64,000 bases of DNA from Acanthaster planci (Eukaryota; Echinodermata; Asteroidea; Valvatida; Acanthasteridae): NCBI RefSeq assembly GCF_001949145.1, contig NW_019091602.1:17064-81063 (forward strand), in the 5' to 3' direction. Position numbers and translations under genes: made by a program. The notes beneath the pieces were generated by a model. That model did not search any database and was not told the origin of the DNA. It saw only the letters and a program-made list of their open reading frames with translations. The number at the start of each line of letters is the position of its first letter. Position 1 is the first letter of the stretch. Below, piece after piece: positions 24,101-33,400 of this stretch.

Positions 24101-27100
24101 GAAGGTTGTCACAGGATCGGCAGGAGTGAACAAGTCTCATTCGTACATGCATTAGCTAGAACACCAGCATCTGAGCCCAGTCTCATTGCCTTGCCAGGTG
24201 AAAGACATGCTCAGAAAGTTGTCGTGCTAAGGGCAGCTTCATGCAGAAGTGGAAATGGGCCATGCTATTACCAACCTCATTGCTGTTCCTAATTTGTACA
24301 CAGAGATGAGTTTTTTTCACAACCAAAGGTGGAAATAAACAGTAGCGGTACTACAAGTTAGTTCCACTTTCATGGATTTTCTGTTTCTTTTTTGTACTTG
24401 AATACAAATATATGAAATAACAAGGTTAGTGTTAATATGAATGGTTCCTACTTTGGCCTGGAATTGCCCCTAGACAAAATGGAGTAGAGAGCCACTCCCA
24501 AGTACAGTGAATATTACACTGAGCATAGCATTTTGGCTGATAAACCAATTTTTGTGTTTTTTTTCGCTGAGTAGATATTTTCTTTGCTTAGCATTTCCAT
24601 TTACTTTCCATTTTCCCCTTCCTGTGTTCACATAGGCTCACTATTTGAGTGACGTGTCCACCAGCATGCTGAACACTTGCCGGGACCAGCTCAACAATCT
24701 GTCTCACGTTGGCATGCAGGTGGTGGACTATGTCATCAACTCTCCACCCCTCCAGTGGCTGGTAAGTATGCATTCGAATTATGCCGCCATTGGCTGCCTG
24801 GAAACCATGGAAGCCATTGGCTGGTAGCTTCAGCCATTTCATGGAATGTGGCAATCCATTCTGGGCTTGAATCATTGCTTTCATTCATGTGCTTGTTTTA
24901 TCAATTCTGCAACAGTTTTGTTTTTCGTTTAATGCAGTAAATTCACCTGCACTACATTGTGTGTGCAAAAACTTTCTTAATTGTGAACTTTCTGAATGGT
25001 CTTTTAAAAACCTCTATCTGTCCTCCATTCATTTGCCCAATTTCTGCCAAAGTTGAGCACATCCACAATATCTGATAAATATTACAAGAAAGGCAGAACT
25101 GGTAACACAGATACATGTGTCAGTGTGATTGCCAACGTAATTTACAGCACAGTACATGCCCCCCCCCAAAAAAAAAATTTGTGTTGGCTTGTGAGTCTGA
25201 ATTGCAAATAGCCCTTTCTCTGTGAAAAGTGAATGGCGACTCCAATGTAAAAAGTGAACATGCCACTCCCCTCATATATAGTCCTTTGATGGGAGTTTCT
25301 GAACTAAAGAAATCTACCAGGATATTGTTGAAGGGTGTCATTACAAATGCACGATTGTTACTTTGTGGCCTTGAATCCCCACCATGTGTTCCAAGTGCTT
25401 CATCTCTCCTCATTTTGTAACGTTCCCTTTCCCCCTTTGCTTCTGTGTCCATTCTCTGCAGGTTCCAAGCGAGGTAAGAGTTGGCTTTGTGTAGTTGTCC
25501 GTCATTCCATCTCATCCATCCATCTATCTTACATGAGTGGGCCCGATCAGTTCACCTCTCAATTCTAGACAAGTGAAATTTTCAGCCTTCAACCTTTTCC
25601 AGAATGCACAGAGGCATGCAACTTACGTCTCTCTTTTTTTTTTCCTGGCATGACATTAAGTCTGGCAAAAACACTACCCGTAGTCTGTACAATCTGGAAT
25701 TTTCTCATTCTTGTCCAAACTCCAAGTTGCATGCCTGAACTCTCTTGTCCTCGCACAAATAAGGCACTCTGCCCCTGAAACCGTTACAAAGGTAATTCCA
25801 GAAATTAGGGGTCCAAAAGTGACCTTTTTTTGCCCCTGTTGCATTTGACTTTTGTTATTTGACACGGAAATATCACTGGAATGACTATTACTATTTGTTT
25901 GACAGGTAATTTGAATAAATTCATTTTTAGAAAATGTTTTCTGAACTTACGAAATCATATGTCAGATGTGACAGGGACACGAAAAAAGTGGACCCCTAAT
26001 TTCTGGAATTACCCATATGTGAGAGCCAAACATACCGTATATTCTAGTACGTCAAGTTCCTTGACATAATGTAATTTGAGTCACCGATTCAAAGAGTTAC
26101 ATTAGATGTAGACATTGTCAAGGTTTGTACCCCTATGGTGTCTTGAATAGAGGCCAATCACAACACCATTCACCACCAAGAGGTTGCCACAGAGAGGCAT
26201 TTTTCAAGTTTATGGTTGACTAAAGCATGACTGCCTTGCCACGATTTGCATTTAACCATTTGTCAGCAGACAATTTGGGGGATATATTGATAGATTGGGA
26301 CATTCCATGCAGTAGAAAGAAGCAACGATTAACAGAAAATGTTGGGAATAATTCAAGTTCCTTTTGCATAGCCGCCAAATAAGATTTGTCGACCATTTCC
26401 CACAGTGCACTGCGAAGAATGGCCTTTCCGTTGCAACCTCTTGATGGCACACTGTATTTTGAATCACCCGTATTGCCAGCGTTAAATTTATCTAATAACC
26501 CAAAGGAGGGCTCGTGTTTTCATACATCTCTGAATACATTCTGAATTGAGATGAGATCAGTACATTTCCAGGGCATAATTATCTTCTCAGCCGCAATAAC
26601 ATATCCTGCCTCAGTGAGGTTTTTAAAAAGTGTGACAGCTATGTTTGCACTATAAATTGAATCATTCCCCATCTGTGATAATCGGCGCACAGCTGACACA
26701 TTTTCCTTCCACCACCAACAGCTGTTGGACGATATGACTTGCCCATAATGAATGAGATGCTGTTATGACTTGGCAGTGTGATGCAGTAGACATGGCTTGT
26801 CTTGAGACCTGATTTTCATCAAGTTGCCCCGGGCGGTCAGACAATATGAATCATGTTTTATCCTTCCTATGAGAATTCATATCTAACATGTTCCCTCTCC
26901 CTCAAAACCAAAAAAAGAAAAGATTGTGCACAGCAAGGACGATACTGTTCTGAAGACTTAAGCTGCTCTATTGTTTCCCATTTTGGGAGAAAGGATGGAA
27001 TGTTGCATCTTTCGTGTTTGCGAAGCCAAATGTGACAGTTGAACTGAGTCCTGTTTTCCAAGATGAATACTGATTTCAGAACATAATTATGACATTGCAT

Positions 27101-27422
27101 CATTTCCATGTTGACTTTCCGTAAAATATCTTGCTTAAAATGTGTGTTTCCAGATCACATTATTTTGTTTGAATGTAAACAGGGAGCAAAACTGTTCGTG
27201 ATGTTCTCAAACTTGGTGTTTACAAACGTGTAGAGCAGTTACATGTATGATCCCATGATCACTAAAGTTATGGTGATGAACTTACAAGAGGAAACACATC
27301 TCCATTTTTGTACATGTACAATGTAGTTACCTAATGTGGAGATGGAAGGTATCGAGTTTGACTACGTACCCGGCTCGGACCAGAACGACGTGGATTTGAC
27401 CAGTGACTCCAGTGAATTCTAG
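14986..27422 (+). CDS. PLIN: Perilipin (PAT family) lipid-droplet protein, complete, 10 coding exons
   Basis: Joined exons: 14986-15126, 16505-16634, 16962-17044, 18421-18601, 21970-22166, 22726-22881, 23622-23786, 24636-24761, 25462-25473 and 27327-27422. All introns are GT-AG and all phases agree, giving 428 residues (human PLIN2 has 437). Perilipins coat lipid droplets and control access of lipases. Evidence: the PAT start VDIITRVANIPVVSSTIGQ (residues 29-47, compare VVTRVVNLPLVSSTYD in PLIN2), a central amphipathic region with EGTKQKGADGL, a pre-bundle ending EYYLP, and a helical-bundle region (about 205-395) ending DYVINSPPLQWL (compare DYLVNNTPLNWL). The C terminus is acidic and ends TSDSSEF. 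The ATG has A at -3. It is clearly perilipin; which vertebrate paralogue it matches best cannot be told, and it is probably co-orthologous to several. Confidence 0.93.
16329..16373. repeat. TACATGTA array in perilipin intron 1
   Basis: A short run of ACATGTAC and CAAGTACAT units with the same self-complementary character as the larger arrays in the window. A loose repeat of TGTTGGATTTTGTGAGG-like phrases spaced roughly 50-100 bp apart surrounds it (16035-16400). Confidence 0.6.
16505..16634 (+). CDS. PLIN: Perilipin coding exon 2
   Basis: 130 nt, residues 48-90 plus the first base of codon 91. Acceptor TTGCGTGCAG, donor CCAC|GTAAGA. It encodes the middle of the PAT domain (VANVYTWTKEKSTL ... 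AAQTAKPVVDHFEKP), aligning with the YLSTKDQYPYLKSV and ALPIIQKLEP segments of PLIN2. Confidence 0.93.
16962..17044 (+). CDS. PLIN: Perilipin coding exon 3
   Basis: 83 nt, residues 91-118. Acceptor TCTTCTTCTAG, donor GAAGAG|GTATGC. It encodes DFACYQLDKLEEKVPLISKP, matching [21 protein letters not shown] of PLIN2. This is the best-conserved stretch of the PAT domain. Confidence 0.95.
17066..17526 (-). mobile_element. tRNA-derived SINE in perilipin intron 3
   Basis: On the minus strand the element starts near 17526. It has an A-box-like TGGCCTGGTGG (17505-17515) and a perfect B-box GGGTTCGAATCC (17461-17472). It ends at the left with GCGCTTCACAAGTGCTTGTT followed by ATTATTATT repeats. The size of about 460 bp, the pol III head and the microsatellite tail fit a tRNA-derived SINE. 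It lies antisense within the intron, just downstream of exon 3. Confidence 0.8.
17527..18420 (+). other. Rest of perilipin intron 3
   Basis: No other feature was recognised. It ends with a normal acceptor TCTCCTGGCAG before exon 4. Confidence 0.6.
18421..18601 (+). CDS. PLIN: Perilipin coding exon 4
   Basis: 181 nt, residues 119-178 plus one base. Donor GCAG|GTGAGA. It encodes the central lipid-binding region: QVIEGTKQKGADGLNALMNT has the Gly, Thr and Ala-rich amphipathic 11-mer character, followed by ALAVSEFAVEYYLP (compare ALTKSELLVEQYLP of PLIN2). Only one or two 11-mers are present, fewer than in vertebrate PLIN3 and PLIN4. Confidence 0.95.
18738..18788. repeat. Three perfect 17-bp tandem copies
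   Basis: CAGTGGTTAGTGAGCTT occurs three times head to tail without mismatch (18738, 18755, 18772), in perilipin intron 4. It is a very short, young minisatellite. Confidence 0.9.
18789..21969 (+). other. Perilipin intron 4 (rest)
   Basis: Non-coding, with scattered ACATGTAC units. Around 21297-21400 is a piece with the perfect inverted repeat AACTTGCCCG-G-CGGGCAAGTT (21370-21390), probably a dispersed repeat. The short acidic frame ending at 21814 is discussed among the rejected items. Confidence 0.55.
21970..22166 (+). CDS. PLIN: Perilipin coding exon 5
   Basis: 197 nt, residues 179-244. Acceptor GGTGGTCAG, donor GATCTG|GTAAGC. It starts with a highly charged linker (DDYDEQEEEKRETP). It then enters the first helix of the C-terminal bundle, ALANIRYAQKRSQETIQKLH, which matches ALSRVKEAKQKSQQTISQLH of PLIN2. 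Clear homology. Confidence 0.95.
22486..22630. mobile_element. MITE with AACCCTCCTTTGC ends, copy 1
   Basis: Left end AACCCTCCTTTGC (22486-22498) and right end GCAAAAGGAGGGTT (22617-22630) are inverted repeats. The interior is shared with a second copy at about 62624-62759, including GACACATTCTTGACACAGTT and GGAAATCAAGTGGAAG. It has no coding capacity. It ends 95 bp before perilipin exon 6. Confidence 0.75.
22726..22881 (+). CDS. PLIN: Perilipin coding exon 6
   Basis: 52 codons, phase 0 on both sides, residues 245-296. Acceptor TTTCAACACAG, donor AACAAG|GTAGAC. It encodes a bundle helix, IDYAKKSIDGANQTIRTNAE, then LWNTWNDWT (compare LYLSWVEWK of PLIN2) and a Glu and Lys-rich loop. Confidence 0.94.
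23622..23786 (+). CDS. PLIN: Perilipin coding exon 7
   Basis: 55 codons, phase 0, residues 297-351. Acceptor TTTCTCACCAG, donor GAAGAG|GTACGG. TMAIARELAARLRGLTHNVA aligns with TLAIARNLTQQLQTTCHTLL of PLIN2. It forms part of the four-helix bundle that binds lipid or the droplet surface in PLIN3. Confidence 0.95.
24636..24761 (+). CDS. PLIN: Perilipin coding exon 8
   Basis: 42 codons, phase 0, residues 352-393. Acceptor GTTCACATAG, donor GGCTG|GTAAGT. It ends VVDYVINSPPLQWL, the conserved end of the perilipin bundle (compare VMDYLVNNTPLNWLVGP). If this donor were not used, translation would run on for about 20 residues to an in-frame TAG at 24826, which could give a short alternative C terminus. 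Confidence 0.95.
25462..25473 (+). CDS. PLIN: Perilipin 12-nt micro-exon (VPSE)
   Basis: GTTCCAAGCGAG is framed by a strong acceptor, CATTCTCTGCAG, and a strong donor, GTAAGAG. It keeps phase 0 with exons 8 and 10 and adds Val-Pro-Ser-Glu after QWL, making QWL-VPSE-LPNVEMEG. Val right after the conserved WL matches PLIN2 (WLVGP). Skipping it would keep the frame, so it could be alternatively spliced. Confidence 0.75.
25790..26013. mobile_element. Fold-back element with perfect 24-bp arms
   Basis: Positions 25791-25814 are the exact reverse complement of 25990-26013 (left arm starts GGTAATTCCAGAAATTAGGG). Imperfect pairing continues inward. At about 223 bp with no coding capacity it looks like a young fold-back or MITE insertion in the last perilipin intron. 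Confidence 0.8.
27327..27422 (+). CDS. PLIN: Perilipin terminal coding exon
   Basis: 31 codons plus TAG, phase 0, residues 398-428. The acceptor is ACAATGTAG. It encodes an acidic tail, MEGIEFDYVPGSDQNDVDLT, ending SDSSEF. There is no vertebrate counterpart to align. The call rests on phase agreement, the good codon content of the short frame and the polyadenylation signal that follows. Confidence 0.85.
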   Translation, partial: LPNVEMEGIEFDYVPGSDQNDVDLTSDSSEF

Positions 27423-27514
27423 GCACGGTGACATCTGCTATCAATATGTGGTCAACAGGTTGTCTCAAGCAATCAATTGATGTCTGGACATTGAGAATGG
27501 CATGACAATCGGAC

Positions 27515-27520
27515 AATAAA
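27515..27520 (+). terminator. Perilipin polyadenylation signal
   Basis: AATAAA lies 93 nt after the perilipin stop. A GT-rich element (repeats of TTTG, 27524-27546) begins a few bases later, the usual place for a downstream cleavage element. Confidence 0.8.
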
Positions 27521-27549
27521 CTCTTGTTTGTTTGTTTGTTTGTTTTTTC

Positions 27550-30310
27550 CATGTTCTTCACGTAGTTGCATTAACAGGGGTGTGAAAATTCAAATTTTTA
27601 AGTGATTTCAGTTTTTTTAGTATAGATGTTGACCCTCAATTTCAGCTTTTCTCTGCACCTGCTGTGCACAAATGTATAGGGACTTCTTTCATTTTAGCTA
27701 TTTGCTAGCTGTTTTCAGCTTAAGTGGTTACTCACACCCCTAATTAACTAACTAGAGTAGGATACAGTGCTAGTAGCATGTACATGTAGGCTTTCAGTAA
27801 GTGGAGTTTTCCTCAATTTCTGAACTTTTAGAATAATGGATTGACTTGATCAAGATATGCATGATCATTCATCATTATCATTAAAAAGCCTTTACAATTG
27901 TTTGTCATAGATGTCATGTAAGGTCACCACAGGTCTGCATGATTGAGATTGGTTTGCAGTTCTTGCAGTAGAATTCACACATGTGCTACAGTGGATAATC
28001 TTACACTTGATAGATTACATTTTGTTGGTAATTTGTTGTGGAAATCCAGGATTTTTAAATTAAATTTAAATTTTTTGCTGCACATAGAACTGTGCATTAA
28101 GAAATCAGCCAATCATGTATGTACATGTACTGTCGCCCAATCCTTTAAGAGCAGTCAGAACAATTCCATATCCTACAAGATGAAAACAGGAAAATTGCCA
28201 ATTTTCCTGGGGTTTCTCAGGAAGGGTACCGGATGAGCTTAGATTGTGCATGACTGGCAAAAGAGTAGCGTCTGGCAAAACAAAATTTCACATTGGGGAT
28301 ATGCCTCTCCTTGAGAAACTCCATTTTGAAGAAGTGAGCCCTCAGTGGAACCAAGAGGATTGTTGATATCCAGATGCACGAATGTACATGTACCTGTATG
28401 AAGCTGGCACTCTGATGTAAACCGTACTTCATCTGTTTTTCCAGTTCAGTACCAAGTAACAACCGTGTTCATTTGATCATGTTGGAAGCATAATGCAATT
28501 TTGTGACCAGACTTAGGAGTAATTACTGTGGCGGCACAACATCCCTGGACAGGTGGTATCTACATATTACACTACTCTTTCACAAGTAGGGAAAGAGTTG
28601 TGAATTGCCAATTATGCATGTGCTTGTCCAGCTTAAGAGCACCGATGCAAGTGAGGTACTTCTGCACTCATGGCATCTCTTCAGATTAGTCTACAACCAT
28701 TCTCCATTTCACCAAGGCCTTCGAAGCCACGGACAGTGATAAGTTCAAACCATTTCTGAAGGTCATCTGTGATTGGTTCTTTTGTACACAACATATACAT
28801 GGACATGTATAGTATGCTAATACCTAAGTAAGACTGAAGTCTGTGTAAGATATATTTCTCACTTGGCTATGCAGTATTGCACCGTGGTTTATATGCTCAT
28901 GGTATGATTGATGTTGAACATTCTGGAAACCAGACTCGAGCACTGCACTGAACTTAAGTGGATACCTTTCCAGGAATGCATATCTGGGCTGAGCCACACC
29001 CATTTTAAAATATTTGTGATAAATGAAATACCCACATTCTCTTGATGAAAAATAAATACTAGGTTGCCTAAGTCAGAAGTGTTGAATCAAACAACATTGC
29101 ACTATTTTCTCTCAAAAAAGGAAATGTAAGTGATGTTTGATAAGTTAGCTTCTTGTTAAGTGGATTCTTTTGTAGTAGATAGTAGCATATGCATTTGAAT
29201 CTCTGTTGACAGAATAAAATGCACGTAATTGCAGCATATTTGAAGTGTGCAACTTTGTCAGGTTGTTGGTTTGCATTTTTATTTTGCCGAGATATTCACT
29301 TTTTTACTTTGATTTAAGAATAGAAGGGAGACTGCAAAATTGGGATGGGGGGGCGGCATGGATGACAAAACAGAGTGTGCCTGGAGGGTGTATGCACTGC
29401 CTTGAACATTTTCTACTATGGCTTGGACATACATCTTCATGGTAAGGCAACAAAAGCTCTCTCATACGAACCAAGTTTCTTGGTGCAATGCACTTCCTGT
29501 GATAGTTTGTACATGTATGTGGGCGTCTACTGTGAACTGTACATGATTAATCTTGCAAGTCTGTGGAGTGTTTATATGGGTGCCGGGTGTAATGTGCAAA
29601 TGGCATTCCACCGTCACCCTTGTCTCTGCCATCATGTGAGGGGGGTGCTTGTGTGCGCAAAGCCATGAGTTGAAGCATCTTCAGATTAGAAGGCATTTTG
29701 GGTCCCAAGTCCACACATCTGACAGGCAAAATGTTTTGTTCAAATTGGGCACTTACAGGCAGCTGGTCAAAAGTAGGTTTCTAATGCCAATATAGTACAG
29801 ATCTACCCTTGCCAATGATGCTTTAGACAGATCCCACTTCCACAAATATGCTGCCAGGCAAAATCACACTGAATCACAATTCAACCCACTTCAGCGTCCA
29901 AGTCTTTTGCCACGATTTTGACAGCAACACCAGTCAAAGGAAGCTTACACGTGAAAACTACTTCGCATTTCAATTTTTATTACTGCCATGACATGCATTG
30001 TGCTTATACATTACCACAGGCTGACATGCTACATAAATATGCTCTATATGCACTCGCAAAGAATTGCTCAAAGAAAATCGTAAAAAACTCAAAGCAGGTT
30101 TCTTGAAATTGCTTTTATGAATGATTGTCTTGATACATTGTACTTAGCAATACCCAATAATCAATACTTCATGTGAACAATTTGTTAAAACTAGGATAAT
30201 GGATCCAAACACCTGTGAAGTCCGTTTCTATTGCATCTATAAAGAACCCACATAAATTATGTCATCATATGTTTGTTAACTGCAGATGGTCAGTTACAGT
30301 ATGTGGTATA
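27550..30310. other. Intergenic, downstream of perilipin
   Basis: AT-rich DNA. No coding exon, RNA gene or mobile element is convincingly supported. Confidence 0.5.
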
Positions 30311-30320
30311 TAATTTAAGG

Positions 30321-30449
30321 AGAATTACACATGGCATAAAGGGTGATCCACTATGGTGAACTTAGAATTACACATGGCATAAAGGGTGATCCACTATGGA
30401 ACACTTAGAATTACATATGGCATAAAGGGTGATCAACTACGGTACAGTT
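30321..30449. repeat. Three 43-bp tandem copies
   Basis: A 43-bp unit starting AGAATTACACATGGCATAAA repeats at 30321, 30364 and 30407. Copies 1 and 2 are nearly identical; copy 3 has several changes. A small minisatellite. Confidence 0.9.
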
Positions 30450-33400
30450 AAGGTTACTCATGCTTGCACATCACATTTGCAGGTTTTACTACAATGTATT
30501 ACATCCATGATCAGAGGAACAGTCTAGAATAGTAAGAATAAAGAGTAAGAATAATGCAAGAAACTGCCGAGTTGATTGGCATATTACAAAAATATGACCA
30601 AAAAAGTATTGCAAATACAAGAATGATGTAATTAAATAACACTGCAATTCTCTAATTCTATTGCAGATTAAGACGGTCAAATTAAATACAATTAGCAACA
30701 AAATTTACTGCACCAAGTCTGTGGTGACTAGTGGTGACCCTATTTTCTAGGCAATGTTTCTGTCTGTGGTTCTTAAGTTTTTTGAATTGAATTCTGCCAA
30801 CTGAGAAGATAACATATACCTGGAAGTATAAAGAGGAACAAAATAATTGTGCTATCGGCACACACGACTGAGACGACTATCCATTGTGGGACCATACAGT
30901 AAAAAAAGCGATAACTTTGTGACAGTGCAAATCAGTGTACAAGTATGCCATTAAAGGCACCACACTTTCATGAGGCCTGCATTTTCTTGTTACCATATCT
31001 GCTCTCTTTCCTGTGGGCTTTAAATCTACGAGGGCAAATCTTCAGCAAGCATGAAAGTGGCTCTGAAATTCAAAACAGAATAATATGTAAAGACATGGGC
31101 AGTCGATGGGAGTTTACAATGCCCATAAATAACCTTGTCGCGTTATAACTCTTGTAGTTTGGAACTGCTTGAAGTGAAACATTTAAAAAGGAAATCACTA
31201 TGTGCAGGTTAATGGGGTGAAGTGCTGATTATTGAGATGAAACACTATCAAATGTAGGCTTCGTTCATAAAACGATGATCCTTTTCTACCCATTAACTTA
31301 CAGAAAAAAATGCAACTACCACTGGTTGCTTTGAAATCTTTGTTAGACAATATATCATCAAGAACAAGATTGACAATCCACACAGTATGCAGTGTCAATG
31401 TTCCTTCTGTTAAACCTACATGTAGCATGGTGACATTAACAAAATGCTATTTGACAGGGGTAACACGTTTATGACATGATGGATAGCTATTCAAATGTAC
31501 AGACCATGTACTAGCCAAGATGTATAATACAAACTCATATGTGAGATCCTAAAGCAAGAAGTGTTCACACAATAACATTTGCAACTTAAGTGACAACGGA
31601 AGATCATATCAAATTAAATTTATGCAGAGTTCCATGACCAGCATTGTTGACAACACAAACATTTACAGACACATCTGATTTCATTAAGACAATTAAAAGA
31701 TAACTGAACACTGTGTAGCAAAAAATAAACAGCAAACGGGAAAAAAATATAAATTCAATATTATTCCAATTTTTTTTGTAACCAAACCAAATATTTACAG
31801 GTTTTTTTTTTTCATATTGCATGGAATTTTTTTGGCAAACATACAAACACAAAAGGCAGAGCTTCATTGAAAAAATGTAAACCTAAAAATCAAAACAAAT
31901 TGGCAAGAACCTAAGCACACAAAGTTCTAAGTATTTCACCTTTTGGAAACAACCTCATCACAAAAATGCTTCTGTGTTAGGATTTCTCCAAGCAAACACT
32001 CGCTAAAGAAAGAAAATACACAAAGTGGGCGCATTGTTCTCACATGTAGTGCAAGGAGGAGAGAGAAAATAAGGCATATTTTTCAAAACATCTTGCAATG
32101 CTGATTACTAGGACAGTGCTGAATCAACGCTATCTTATACACTGACACTTCGTTACTGAGACAGCACATACAATAAATGTATACAATCATAAAAGCTGAG
32201 TTGTAAATGACAATATATTGTTGCCTGTATTCCTAGTAGATTTTTTCTCTTTTATTAGACCTATGATTTCAGTGAATAAATATATGCAGACTTCTAACAG
32301 CAGTACACAATTCATTCATCATTAATAGCAAATGCGCAGGCACAGAGCATGTGCAGTTACCAGAGTAACTGTTGATGTGTCGCTTCGACCTTTGTCTGCA
32401 TAACATTCAGACTCAAACCCAATCACATACCGATCTAACAACTGTGTCAAACCATACAGTCAGCTCAGGACTACTAGCTACATGTACACACATCAGAACT
32501 GCACTTGCTTGGCTTAAAGTAACAGTGTAATGACCAAAAACCCAAACCCTCGACAATCTCACCATTTTGGAAACATAAGTGACTACAACCACTAGAAAAT
32601 ATATATTCTTTATACATACCTTATTCTGATCTCATATCAAATATTGCATATTCATTTTTACCACACATCTATCTTGAAATCATTTCAACCGTGAAGAAGT
32701 GTAACTCACAGGGTTTAACTTTTTTATCTTAGATTACATCTGACAGGAGTCCAAGCCTTGAACGGTAGTGTTTATGAATGAACAGTAGTGTTTCTGAATG
32801 ATCTGACAAAGGAAATGGGAGAGGTCAATGAAAGAATTATCCAATCAGCATCATTAAGTACATGCATTGAAGGATAGTTAATGTTACTGTGGTCATTCTG
32901 CTACTGAACCCTGCACTAAAGTTTCAAGCACTGAAAGCTGTATGATGAAATAAAGTACAATGAACTACATGTATCCGCCCTTATAATATCCTTGAATCTT
33001 TTACTGTTAAAAATTAAGTACAGTGACCCATACTTGCTCTGTTATTCTCTACCACAGGCTCTCAGGCGATTACATGTATAAACCATTTCTACACAAAAGC
33101 CCAATTAATTTTGCATTTCAGTGGGACTAGGATTGAATAATTAACTGGATACTGCACGGTGAGGAGTAATGTGTTTGATGAGGCAGCTTGCCCGTACTGA
33201 ACAAATTTGTCTGGTGAGTAGTAGTGTGAAGATTTTACAGTACAACCGGGACAGTTTCAAAGGGTTTGATCGATTGCTTTGATCACATAGTATGCTACGT
33301 GGTCACAGATTGAAGCTGTAACCTCGTGACCTGCCTTTTGTTACTTATTTCTTCTTTTCTGGATAGTTGGGTTTGGGCTTGGTCAAGTTATGCTGATCAG

